A stretch of 64,000 bases of DNA from Gibbula magus (lineage: Eukaryota > Mollusca > Gastropoda > Trochida > Trochidae): NCBI GenBank assembly GCA_936450465.1, contig OW388294.1, positions 62,001-126,000 on the forward strand. Direction: 5' to 3'. The notes below the pieces were generated by a model. The model was not told the DNA's origin. It worked only from the letters and a program-made list of their open reading frames with translations, and searched no databases. Both the position numbers and the translations under genes were made by a program. Numbering within the stretch: position 1 is the first letter of the stretch; the number at the start of each line of letters is the position of its first letter. Positions 1-10,456 of this stretch are shown piece after piece.

Positions 1-47
1 ATTCCAAAAGTGAATGCGTCTATGCGACCGACAGCATGAGACCTTCC

Positions 48-59
48 ATAGGAGCCTAT
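48..59. repeat. Dyad at the B-to-A junction (atagg-ag-cctat)
   Basis: Five-base arms around a 2 base centre span the boundary from B into A. The A-to-B boundary lacks it because B begins ggagacc. It is therefore present once per dimer. Confidence 0.65.
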
Positions 60-81
60 CAAAAGTTGTCTAGGCCAAAGT
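58..81. repeat. 24 bp block shared by A and B, example
   Basis: Runs from atcaaaag to ccaaagt at monomer positions 8-31 and is identical in A and B (B example 201-224). It contains no CpG. The A units with a B-type head (23191, 26556, and 6212) must have switched monomer type within this block. Confidence 0.8.
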
Positions 82-90
82 CACCTTTTG

Positions 91-104
91 GCCCATTTTT
101 GGGC
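91..104. repeat. Inverted repeat in A middle (gccca-tttt-tgggc)
   Basis: Perfect 5 bp arms with a 4 base loop at A positions 41-54. It sits at the same place as the B inverted repeat although the loop sequence differs, so the dyad is kept while the sequence between the arms has changed. The c to a marker (cacatt, e.g. 1264), the ttgaccc marker and the ggtcat marker (e.g. 1567) each damage this dyad in some units. Confidence 0.75.
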
Positions 105-114
105 ATGAGTTTAC

Positions 115-173
115 CGGCATGGTTGCCGATAAGACGGTCACCGATTCCAAAAGTGAATGCGTCTATGCGACCG
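115..173. repeat. 59 bp conserved core, example in monomer A
   Basis: This segment is identical in the A and B consensus sequences (B example at 265-323) while the flanks differ in sequence and length. It holds all seven CpG dinucleotides of the monomer and two dyads: cggca-tggt-tgccg at 115-128 and cggt-c-accg at 135-143. It is also the segment in which the B-to-A and A-to-B tail switches of chimeric units must have occurred. Conservation could reflect a protein-binding or chromatin role or repeated gene conversion; the sequence alone does not separate these. Confidence 0.85.
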
Positions 174-231
174 GCAGCATGTGAGCTTCCATAGGAGACC
201 ATCAAAAGTTGTCTAGGCCAAAGTGACTTTT

Positions 232-247
232 GGCCCAAAATTGGGCC
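232..247. repeat. Inverted repeat in B middle (ggccca-aaat-tgggcc)
   Basis: Perfect 6 bp arms with a 4 base loop at B positions 39-54, repeated in nearly every B unit. It overlaps ttttgg-c-ccaaaa and follows the dyad aaagt-g-acttt at 220-230. No transcription terminator role is implied, since there is no gene upstream. Confidence 0.75.
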
Positions 248-264
248 TACAGGAATGACTATAA

Positions 265-323
265 CGGCATGGTTGCCGATAAGACGGTCAACGATTCCAA
301 AAGTGAATGCGTCTATGCGACCG
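265..323. repeat. 59 bp conserved core, example in monomer B
   Basis: Same 59 bases as 115-173, placed 7 bp further into the monomer because of the longer B middle. Contains the stem-loop cggca-tggt-tgccg at 265-278. In this copy one base differs (291, c to a). Confidence 0.85.
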
Positions 324-779
324 ACAGCATGAGACCTTCCATAGGAGCCTATCAAAAGTTGTCTAGGCCAAAGTCACCTTTTGGCCCATTTTTGGGCATG
401 AGTTTACCGGCATGGTTGCCGATAAGACGGTCACCGATTCCAAAAGTGAATGCGTCTATGCGACCGGCAGCATGTGAGCTTCCATAGGAGACCATCAAAA
501 GTTGTCTAGGCCAAAGTGACTTTTGGCCCAAAATTGGGCCTACAGGAATGACTATAACGGCATGGTTGCCGATAAGACGGTCACCGATTCCAAAAGTGAA
601 TGCGTCTATGCGACCGACAGCATGAAACCTTCCATAGGAGCCTATCAAAAGTTGTCTAGGCCAAAGTCACCTTTTGGCCCATTTTTGGGCATGAGTTTAC
701 CGGCATGGTTGCCGATAAGACGGTCACCGATTCCAAAAGTGAATGCGTCTATGCGACCGGCAGCATGTGAGCTTCCATA

Positions 780-928
780 GGAGACCATCAAAAGTTGTCT
801 AGGCCAAAGTGACTTTTGGCCCAAAATTGGGCCTACAGGAATGACTATAACGGCATGGTTGCCGATAAGAAGTCACCGATTCCAAAAGTGAATGCGTCTA
901 TGCGACCGACAGCATGAGACCTTCCATA
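780..928. repeat. B unit with 1 bp deletion (149 bp)
   Basis: The core reads gataagaagtcacc in place of gataagacggtcacc near 870, one base shorter and with loss of a CpG. The same allele occurs in the units at 20555, 23334 and 26699. The following A unit starts with a at 929 instead of g. Confidence 0.9.
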
Positions 929-3415
929 AGAGCCTATCAAAAGTTGTCTAGGCCAAAGTCACCTTTTGGCCCATTTTTGGGCATGAGTTTACCGGCATGG
1001 TTGCCGATAAGACGGTCACCGATTCCAAAAGTGAATGCGTCTATGCGACCGGCAGCATGTGAGCTTCCATAGGAGACCATCAAAAGTTGTCTAGGCCAAA
1101 GTGACTTTTGGCCCAAAATTGGGCCTACAGGAATGACTATAACAGCATGGTTGCCGATAAGACGGTCACCGATTCCAAAAGTGAATGCGTCTATGCGACC
1201 GACAGCATGAGACCTTCCATAGGAGCCTATCAAAAGTTGTCTAGGCCAAAGTCACCTTTTGGCACATTTTTGGGCATGAGTTTACCGGCATGGTTGCCGA
1301 TAAGACGGTCATCGATTCCAAAAGTGAATGCGTCTATGCGACCGGCAGCATGTGAGCTTCCATAGGAGACCATCAAAAGTTGTCTAGGCCAAAGTGACTT
1401 TTGGCCCAAAATTGGGCCTACAGGAATGACTATAACGGCATGGTTGCCGATAAGACGGTCACCGATTCCAAAAGTGAATGCGTCTATGCGACCGACAGCA
1501 TGAGACCTTCCATAGGAGCCTATCAAAAGTTGTCTAGGCCAAAGTCACCTTTTGGCCCATTTTTGGTCATGAGTTTACCGGCATGGTTGCCGATAAGACG
1601 GTCACCGATTCCAAAAGTGAATGCGTCTATGCGACCGGCAGCATGTGAGCTTCCATAGGAGACCATCAAAAGTTGTCTAGGCCAAAGTGACTTTTGGCCC
1701 AAAATTGGGCCTACAGGAATGACTATAACGGCATGGTTGACGATAAGACGGTCACCGATTCCAAAAGTGAATGCGTCTATGCGACCGACAGCATGAGACC
1801 TTCCATAGGAGCCTATCAAAAGTTGTCTAGGCCAAAGTCACCTTTTGGCCCATTTTTGGGCATGAGTTTACCGGCATGGTTGCCGATAAGACGGTCACCG
1901 ATTCCAAAAGTGAATGCGTCTATGCGACCGGCAGCATGTGAGCTTCCATAGGAGACCATCAAAAGTTGTCTAGGCCAAAGTGACTTTTGGCCCAAAATTG
2001 GGCCTACAGGAATGACTATAACGGCATGGTTGCCGATAAGACGGTCACCGATTCCAAAAGTGAATGCGTCTATGCGACCGACAGCATGAGACCTTCCATA
2101 GGAGCCTATCAAAAGTTGTCTAGGCCAAAGTCACCTTTTGGCCCATTTTTGGGCATGAGTTTACCGGCATGGTTGCCGATAAGACGGTCACCGATTCCAA
2201 AAGTGAATGCGTCTATGCGACCGGCAGCATGTGAGCTTCCATAGGAGACCATCAAAAGTTGTCTAGGCCAAAGTGACTTTTGGCCCAAAATTGGGCCTAC
2301 AGGAATGACTATAACGGCATGGTTGCCGATAAGACGGTCACCGATTCCAAAAGTGAATGCGTCTATGCGACCGACAGCATGAGACCTTCCATAGGAGCCT
2401 ATCAAAAGTTGTCTAGGCCAAAGTCACCTTTTGGCCCATTTTTGGGCATGAGTTTACCGGCATGGTTGCCGATAAGACGGTCACCGATTCCAAAAGTGAA
2501 TGCGTCTATGCGACCGGCAGCATGTGAGCTTCCATAGGAGACCATCAAAAGTTGTCTAGGCCAAAGTGACTTTTGGCCCAAAATTGGGCCTACAGGAATG
2601 ACTATAACGGCATGGTTGCCGATAAGACGGTCACCGATTCCAAAAGTGAATGCGTCTATGCGACCGACAGCATGAGACCTTCCATAGGAGCCTATCAAAA
2701 GTTGTCTAGGCCAAAGTCACCTTTTGGCCCATTTTTGGGCATGAGTTTACCGGCATGGTTGCCGATAAGACGGTCACCGATTCCAAAAGTGAATGCGTCT
2801 ATGCGACCGGCAGCATGTGAGCTTCCATAGGAGACCATCAAAAGTTGTCTAGGCCAAAGTGACTTTTGGCCCAAAATTGGGCCTACAGGAATGACTATAA
2901 CGGCATGGTTGCCGATAAGACGGTCACCGATTCCAAAAGTGAATGCGTCTATGCGACCGACAGCATGAGACCTTCCATAGGAGCCTATCAAAAGTTGTCT
3001 AGGCCAAAGTCACCTTTTGGCCCATTTTTGGGCATGAGTTTACCGGCATGGTTGCCGATAAGACGGTCACCGATTCCAAAAGTGAATGCGTCTATGCGAC
3101 CGGCAGCATGTGAGCTTCCATAGGAGACCATCAAAAGTTGTCTAGGCCAAAGTGACTTTTGGCCCAAAATTGGGCCTACAGGAATGACTATAACAGCATG
3201 GTTGCCGATAAGACGGTCACCGATTCCAAAAGTGAATGCGTCTATGCGACCGACAGCATGAGACCTTCCATAGGAGCCTATCAAAAGTTGTCTAGGCCAA
3301 AGTCACCTTTTGGCCCATTTTTGGGCATGAGTTTACCGGCATGGTTGCCGATAAGATGGTCACCGATTCCAAAAGTGAATGCGTCTATGCGACCGGCAGC
3401 ATGTGAGCTTCCATA

Positions 3416-3717
3416 GGAGACCATCAAAAGTTGTCTAGGCCAAAGTCACCTTTTGGCCCAAAATTGGGCCTACAGGAATGACTATAACGGCATGGTTGCC
3501 GATAAGACGGTCACCGATTCCAAAAGTGAATGCGTCTATGCGACCGGCAGCATGTGAGCTTCCATAGGAGACCATCAAAAGTTGTCTAGGCCAAAGTCAC
3601 CTTTTGGCCCAAAATTGGGCCTACAGGAATGACTATAACGGCATGGTTGCCGATAAGACGGTCACCGATTCCAAAAGTGAATGCGTCTATGCGACCGGCA
3701 GCATGTGAGCTTCCATA
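3416..3717. repeat. Two tandem 151 bp hybrid units
   Basis: Units 3416-3566 and 3567-3717 start with a B head, carry the A-type gtcacctttt, then the B middle (caaaattgggcc), the shared core and an A tail. They are 1 bp longer than B because the A-type extra base is retained. Two identical hybrids in a row, between a normal A (3273-3415) and a B (3718-3867), indicate a hybrid formed once and then duplicated. Confidence 0.9.
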
Positions 3718-4303
3718 GGAGACCATCAAAAGTTGTCTAGGCCAAAGTGACTTTTGGCCCAAAATTGGGCCTACAGGAATGACTATAACGGCATGGTTGC
3801 CGATAAGATGGTCACCGATTCCAAAAGTGAATGCGTCTATGCGACCGACAGCATGATACCTTCCATAGGAGCCTATCAAAAGTTGTCTAGGCCAAAGTCA
3901 CCTTTTGGCCCATTTTTGGTCATGAGTTTACCGGCATGGTTGACGATAAGACGGTCACCGATTCCAAAAGTGAATGCGTCTATGCGACCGGCAGCATGTG
4001 AGCTTCCATAGGAGACCATCAAAAGTTGTCTAGGCCAAAGTGACTTTTGGCCCAAAATTGGGCCTACAGGAATGACTATAACGGCATGGTTGCCGATAAG
4101 ACGGTCACCGATTCCAAAAGTGAATGCGTCTATGCGACCGACAGCATGAGACCTTCCATAGGAGCCTATCAAAAGTTGTCTAGGCCAAAGTCACCTTTTG
4201 GCCCATTTTTGGGCATGAGTTTACCGGCATGGTTGCCGATAAGACGGTCACCGATTCCAAAAGTGAATGCGTCTATGCGACCGGCAGCATGTGAGCTTCC
4301 ATA

Positions 4304-5768
4304 GGAGACCATCAAAAGTTGTCTAGGCCAAAGTGACTTTTGGCCCAAAATTGGGCCTACAGGAATGACTATAACGGCATGGTTGCCGATAAGACGGTCA
4401 CCGATTCCAAAAGTGAATGCGTCTATGCGACCGACAGCATGATACCTTCCATAGGAGCCTATCAAAAGTTGTCTAGGCCAAAGTCACCTTTTGACCCATT
4501 TTTGGGCATGAGTTTACCGGCATGGTTGCCGATAAGACGGTCACCGATTCCAAAAGTGAATGCGTCTATGCGACCGGCAGCATGTGAGCTTCCATAGGAG
4601 ACCATCAAAAGTTGTCTAGGCCAAAGTGACTTTTGGCCCAAAATTGGGCCTACAGGAATGACTATAACGGCATGGTTGCCGATAAGACGGTCACCGATTC
4701 CAAAAGTGAATGCGTCTATGCGACCGACAGCATGAGACCTTCCATAGGAGCCTATCAATAGTTGTCTAGGCCAAAGTCACCTTTTGGCCCATTTTTGGGC
4801 ATGAGTTTACCGGCATGGTTGCCGATAAGACGGTCACCGATTCCAAAAGTGAATGCGTCTATGCGACCGGCAGCATGTGAGCTTCCATAGGAGACCATCA
4901 AAAGTTGTCTAGGCCAAAGTGACTTTTGGCCCAAAATTGGGCCTACAGGAATGACTATAACGGCATGGTTGCCGATAAGACGGTCACCGATTCCAAAAGT
5001 GAATGCGTCTATGCGACCGACAGCATGAGACCTTCCATAGGAGCCTATCAAAAGTTGTCTAGGCCAAAGTCACCTTTTGGCACATTTTTGGGCATGAGTT
5101 TACCGGCATGGTTGCCGATAAGACGGTCATCGATTCCAAAAGTGAATGCGTCTATGCGACCGGCAGCATGTGAGCTTCCATAGGAGACCATCAAAAGTTG
5201 TCTAGGCCAAAGTGACTTTTGGCCCAAAATTGGGCCTACAGGAATGACTATAACGGCATGGTTGCCGATAAGACGGTCACCGATTCCAAAAGTGAATGCG
5301 TCTATGCGACCGACAGCATGAGACCTTCCATAGGAGCCTATCAAAAGTTGTCTAGGCCAAAGTCACCTTTTGGCCCATTTTTGGTCATGAGTTTACCGGC
5401 ATGGTTGCCGATAAGACGGTCACCGATTCCAAAAGTGAATGCGTCTATGCGACCGGCAGCATGTGAGCTTCCATAGGAGACCATCAAAAGTTGTCTAGGC
5501 CAAAGTGACTTTTGGCCCAAAATTGGGCCTACAGGAATGACTATAACGGCATGGTTGCCGATAAGACGGTCACCGATTCCAAAAGTGAATGCGTCTATGC
5601 GACCGACAGCATGAGACCTTCCATAGGAGCCTATCAAAAGTTGTCTAGGCCAAAGTCACCTTTTGGCCCATTTTTGGGCATGAGTTTACCGGCATGGTTG
5701 CCGATAAGACGGTCACCGATTCCAAAAGTGAATGCGTCTATGCGACCGGCAGCATGTGAGCTTCCATA
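4304..5768. repeat. Marker block shared with 14702-16166
   Basis: Carries gatacc, a at 4494 (ttgaccc), t at 4759 (caatag), a at 5082 (cacatt) and t at 5385 (ggtcat). The same series recurs at an offset of 10,398 bp. It overlaps the 1,465 bp block, showing nested rounds of duplication. Confidence 0.8.
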
Positions 5769-6354
5769 GGAGACCATCAAAAGTTGTCTAGGCCAAAGTG
5801 ACTTTTGGCCCAAAATTGGGCCTACAGGAATGACTATAACGGCATGGTTGCCAATAAGACGGTCACCGATTCCAAAAGTGAATGCGTCTATGCGACTGAC
5901 AGCATGAGACCTTCCATAGGAGCCTATCAAAAGTTGTCTAGGCCAAAGTCACCTTTTGGCCCATTTTTGGGCATGAGTTTACCGGCATGGTTGCCGATAA
6001 GACGGTCACCGATTCCAAAAGTGAATGCGTCTATGCGACCGGCAGCATGTGAGCTTCCATAGGAGACCATCAAAAGTTGTCTAGGCCAAAGTGACTTTTG
6101 GCCCAAAATTGGGCCTACAGGAATGACTATAACGGCATGGTTGCCGATAAGACGGTCACCGATTCCAAAAGTGAATGCGTCTATGCGACCGGCAGCATGT
6201 GAGCTTCCATAGGAGACCATCAAAAGTTGTCTAGGCCAAAGTCACCTTTTGGCCCATTTTTGGGCATGAGTTTACCGGCATGGTTGCCGATAAGACGGTC
6301 ACCGATTCCAAAAGTGAATGCGTCTATGCGACCGGCAGCATGTGAGCTTCCATA
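4890..6354. repeat. 1,465 bp block (5 dimers), copy 1
   Basis: Shares ordered markers with 6355-7819 at a constant offset of 1,465 bp: a at 5082, t at 5385, a at 5853 (ccaata) and t at 5897 (gactgac). The marker order is too specific for independent mutation, so I read it as a tandem block duplication. The final dimer of this copy is a recombinant (see 6062-6354). Confidence 0.85.
6062..6354. repeat. Dimer with exchanged boundary (B-body/A-tail then A with B head)
   Basis: The 150 bp unit 6062-6211 has a B middle but the A tail gcagcatgtgagc, and the 143 bp unit 6212-6354 has a B head (ggagacc) with an A middle. The junction therefore has A-to-B sequence where B-to-A is expected, while the dimer length stays at 293 bp. 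This fits a gene conversion tract from within the core to the 24 bp block, located exactly at the junction of the 1,465 bp duplication. Confidence 0.85.
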
Positions 6355-7819
6355 GGAGACCATCAAAAGTTGTCTAGGCCAAAGTGACTTTTGGCCCAAA
6401 ATTGGGCCTACAGGAATGACTATAACGGCATGGTTGCCGATAAGACGGTCACCGATTCCAAAAGTGAATGCGTCTATGCGACCGACAGCATGAGACCTTC
6501 CATAGGAGCCTATCAAAAGTTGTCTAGGCCAAAGTCACCTTTTGGCACATTTTTGGGCATGAGTTTACCGGCATGGTTGCCGATAAGACGGTCATCGATT
6601 CCAAAAGTGAATGCGTCTATGCGACCGGCAGCATGTGAGCTTCCATAGGAGACCATCAAAAGTTGTCTAGGCCAAAGTGACTTTTGGCCCAAAATTGGGC
6701 CTACAGGAATGACTATAACGGCATGGTTGCCGATAAGACGGTCACCGATTCCAAAAGTGAATGCGTCTATGCGACCGACAGCATGAGACCTTCCATAGGA
6801 GCCTATCAAAAGTTGTCTAGGCCAAAGTCACCTTTTGGCCCATTTTTGGTCATGAGTTTACCGGCATGGTTGCCGATAAGACGGTCACCGATTCCAAAAG
6901 TGAATGCGTCTATGCGACCGGCAGCATGTGAGCTTCCATAGGAGACCATCAAAAGTTGTCTAGGCCAAAGTGACTTTTGGCCCAAAATTGGGCCTACAGG
7001 AATGACTATAACGGCATGGTTGCCGATAAGACGGTCACCGATTCCAAAAGTGAATGCGTCTATGCGACCGACAGCATGAGACCTTCCATAGGAGCCTATC
7101 AAAAGTTGTCTAGGCCAAAGTCACCTTTTGGCCCATTTTTGGGCATGAGTTTACCGGCATGGTTGCCGATAAGACGGTCACCGATTCCAAAAGTGAATGC
7201 GTCTATGCGACCGGCAGCATGTGAGCTTCCATAGGAGACCATCAAAAGTTGTCTAGGCCAAAGTGACTTTTGGCCCAAAATTGGGCCTACAGGAATGACT
7301 ATAACGGCATGGTTGCCAATAAGACGGTCACCGATTCCAAAAGTGAATGCGTCTATGCGACTGACAGCATGAGACCTTCCATAGGAGCCTATCAAAAGTT
7401 GTCTAGGCCAAAGTCACCTTTTGGCCCATTTTTGGGCATGAGTTTACCGGCATGGTTGCCGATAAGACGGTCACCGATTCCAAAAGTGAATGCGTCTATG
7501 CGACCGGCAGCATGTGAGCTTCCATAGGAGACCATCAAAAGTTGTCTAGGCCAAAGTGACTTTTGGCCCAAAATTGGGCCTACAGGAATGACTATAACGG
7601 CATGGTTGCCGATAAGACGGTCACCGATTCCAAAAGTGAATGCGTCTATGCGACCGACAGCATGAGACCTTCCATAGGAGCCTATCAAAAGTTGTCTAGG
7701 CCAAAGTCACCTTTTGGCCCATTTTTGGGCATGAGTTTACCGGCATGGTTGCCGATAAGACGGTCACCGATTCCAAAAGTGAATGCGTCTATGCGACCGG
7801 CAGCATGTGAGCTTCCATA
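6355..7819. repeat. 1,465 bp block (5 dimers), copy 2
   Basis: Second copy of 4890-6354, with the matching markers at 6547, 6850, 7318 and 7362. It directly follows copy 1. Confidence 0.85.
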
Positions 7820-8405
7820 GGAGACCATCAAAAGTTGTCTAGGCCAAAGTGACTTTTGGCCCAAAATTGGGCCTACAGGAATGACTATAACGGCATGGTT
7901 GCCGATAAGACGGTCACCGATTCCAAAAGTGAATGCGTCTATGCGACCGACAGCATGAGACCTTCCATTGGAGCCTATCAAAAGTTGTCTAGGCCAAAGT
8001 CACCTTTTGGCCCATTTTTGGGCATGAGTTTACCGGCATGGTTGCCGATAAGACGGTCACCGATTCCAAAAGTGAATGCGTCTATGCGACCGGCAGCATG
8101 TGAGCTTCCATAGGAGACCATCAAAAGTTGTCTAGGCCAAAGTGACTTTTGGCCCAAAATTGGGCCTACAGGAATGACTATAACGGCATGGTTGCCGATA
8201 AGACGGTCACCGATTCCAAAAGTGAATGCGTCTATGCGACCGACAGCATGAGACCTTCCATAGGAGCCTATCAAAAGTTGTCTAGGCCAAAGTCACCTTT
8301 TGGCCCATTTTTGGGCATGAGTTTACCGGCATGGTTGCCGATAAGACGGTCACCGATTCCAAAAGTGAATGCGTCTATGCGACCGGCAGCATGTGAGCTT
8401 CCATA

Positions 8406-9870
8406 GGAGACCATCAAAAGTTGTCTAGGCCAAAGTGACTTTTGGCCCAAAATTGGGCCTACAGGAATGACTATAACAGCATGGTTGCCGATAAGACGGT
8501 CACCGATTCCAAAAGTGAATGCGTCTATGCGACCGACAGCATGAGACCTTCCATAGGAGCCTATCAAAAGTTGTCTAGGCCAAAGTCACCTTTTGGCCCA
8601 TTTTTGGGCATGAGTTTACCGGCATGGTTGCCGATAAGACGGTCACCGATTCCAAAAGTGAATGCGTCTATGCGACCGGCAGCATGTGAGCTTCCATAGG
8701 AGACCATCAAAAGTTGTCTAGGCCAAAGTGACTTTTGGCCCAAAATTGGGCCTACAGGAATGACTATAACGGCATGGTTGCCGATAAGATGGTCACCGAT
8801 TCCAAAAGTGAATGCGTCTATGCGACCGACAGCATGATACCTTCCATAGGAGCCTATCAAAAGTTGTCTAGGCCAAAGTCACCTTTTGGCCCATTTTTGG
8901 GCATGAGTTTACCGGCATGGTTGACGATAAGACGGTCACCGATTCCAAAAGTGAATGCGTCTATGCGACCGGCAGCATGTGAGCTTCCATAGGAGACCAT
9001 CAAAAGTTGTCTAGGCCAAAGTGACTTTTGGCCCAAAATTGGGCCTACAGGAATGACTATAACGGCATGGTTGCCGATAAGACGGTCACCGATTCCAAAA
9101 GTGAATGCGTCTATGCGACCGACAGCATGAGACCTTCCATAGGAGCCTATCATAAGTGGTCTAGGCCAAAGTCACCTTTTGGCCGATTTTTGGGCATGAG
9201 TTTACCGGCATGGTTGCCGATAAGACGGTCACCGATTCCAAAAGTGAATGCGTCTATGCGACCGGCAGCATGTGAGCTTCCATAGGAGACCATCAAAAGT
9301 TGTCTAGGCCAAAGTGACTTTTGGCCCAAAATTGGGCCTACAGGAATGACTATAACGGCATGGTTGCCGATAAGACGGTCACCGATTCCAAAAGTGAATG
9401 CGTCTATGCGACCGACAGCATGATACCTTCCATAGGAGCCTATCAAAAGTTGTCTAGGCCAAAGTCACCTTTTGACCCATTTTTGGGCATGAGTTTACCG
9501 GCATGGTTGCCGATAAGACGGTCACCGATTCCAAAAGTGAATGCGTCTATGCGACCGGCAGCATGTGAGCTTCCATAGGCGACCATCAAAAGTTGTCTAG
9601 GCCAAAGTGACTTTTGGCCCAAAATTGGGCCTACAGGAATGACTATAACGGCATGGTTGCCGATAAGACGGTCACCGATTCCAAAAGTGAATGCGTCTAT
9701 GCGACCGACAGCATGAGACCTTCCATAGGAGCCTATCAAAAGTTGTCTAGGCCAAAGTCACCTTTTGGCCCATTTTTGGTCATGAGTTTACCGGCATGGT
9801 TGCCGATAAGACGGTCACCGATTCCAAAAGTGAATGCGTCTATGCGACCGGCAGCATGTGAGCTTCCATA
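8406..9870. repeat. Block duplicated at +2,051 bp, copy 1
   Basis: Five dimers with the ordered alleles aacagc (8478), agatgg, gatacc, ggttgacg, ggccgatt, gatacc with ttgaccc, then ggtcat. The same series starts at 10457, seven dimers later. Private changes include cataagtgg near 9152 and ggcgacc near 9580. Confidence 0.85.
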
Positions 9871-10456
9871 GGAGACCATCAAAAGTTGTCTAGGCCAAAG
9901 TGACTTTTGGCCCAAAATTGGGCCTACAGGAATGACTATAACGGCATGGTTGCCGATAAGACGGTCACCGATTCCAAAAGTGAATGCGTCTATGCGACCG
10001 ACAGCATGAGACCTTCCATAGGAGCCTATCAAAAGTTGTCTAGGCCAAAGTCACCTTTTGGCCCATTTTTGGGCATGAGTTTACCGGCATGGTTGCCGAT
10101 AAGACGGTCACCGATTCCAAAAGTGAATGCGTCTATGCGACCGGCAGCATGTGAGCTTCCATAGGAGACCATCAAAAGTTGTCTAGGCCAAAGTGACTTT
10201 TGGCCCAAAATTGGGCCTACAGGAATGACTATAACGGCATGGTTGCCGATAAGACGGTCACCGATTCCAAAAGTGAATGCGTCTATGCGACCGACAGCAT
10301 GAGACCTTCCATAGGAGCCTATCAAAAGTTGTCTAGGCCAAAGTCACCTTTTGGCCCATTTTTGGGCATGAGTTTACCGGCATGGTTGCCGATAAGACGG
10401 TCACCGATTCCAAAAGTGAATGCGTCTATGCGACCGGCAGCATGTGAGCTTCCATA

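Larger units (their letters stand above)
51..193. repeat. Monomer A, first complete copy (143 bp)
   Basis: Reference A unit, taken to start at ggagcctatc. Relative positions: 8-31 block shared with B; 32-64 A-specific middle containing cacctttt, an inverted repeat at 41-54 and a short atgagtttac segment; 65-123 the 59 bp core shared with B; 124-140 A-specific tail (gcagcatgtgagc); then ccata joins the next unit. GC is about 50% by hand count. Compared with B it has one extra base near position 34 and lacks 8 bases before the core, which gives the 7 bp length difference. Confidence 0.95.
194..343. repeat. Monomer B, first complete copy (150 bp)
   Basis: Reference B unit, taken to start at ggagaccatc. 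Relative positions: 8-31 shared block; 32-71 B-specific middle with gacttttgg, an inverted repeat at 39-54 and ctacaggaatgactataa; 72-130 shared 59 bp core; 131-147 B-specific tail (acagcatgagacc). GC is about 48%. This particular copy carries one non-consensus base, c to a at 291 (ggtcaacg), also found at 20066 and in the unit at 30364. Confidence 0.95.
194..1657. repeat. Marker block shared with 19969-21432
   Basis: Carries ggtcaacg (291), gaaacc (626), the 1 bp deletion near 870, cacatt (1264) with catcg (1312), and ggtcat (1567). The same series recurs 19,775 bp downstream in the same order. Confidence 0.85.

Noticed and set aside
115..173. CENP-B box
   Set aside because: No segment of the core or the rest of the dimer fits the nttcgnnnnanncgggn pattern on either strand by eye.
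232..247. Rho-independent terminator
   Set aside because: The hairpin has a short stem, no following T-run on the plus strand, and occurs in every B unit with no gene nearby.
230..487. Recurrent 85-codon plus-strand open frame, one per dimer
   Set aside because: It starts at ttg with no supported ribosome site or promoter, rotates frame every 293 bp, is broken in several units by stops (e.g. taa near 36129, tag near 14489) and varies mostly at amino-acid-changing sites.
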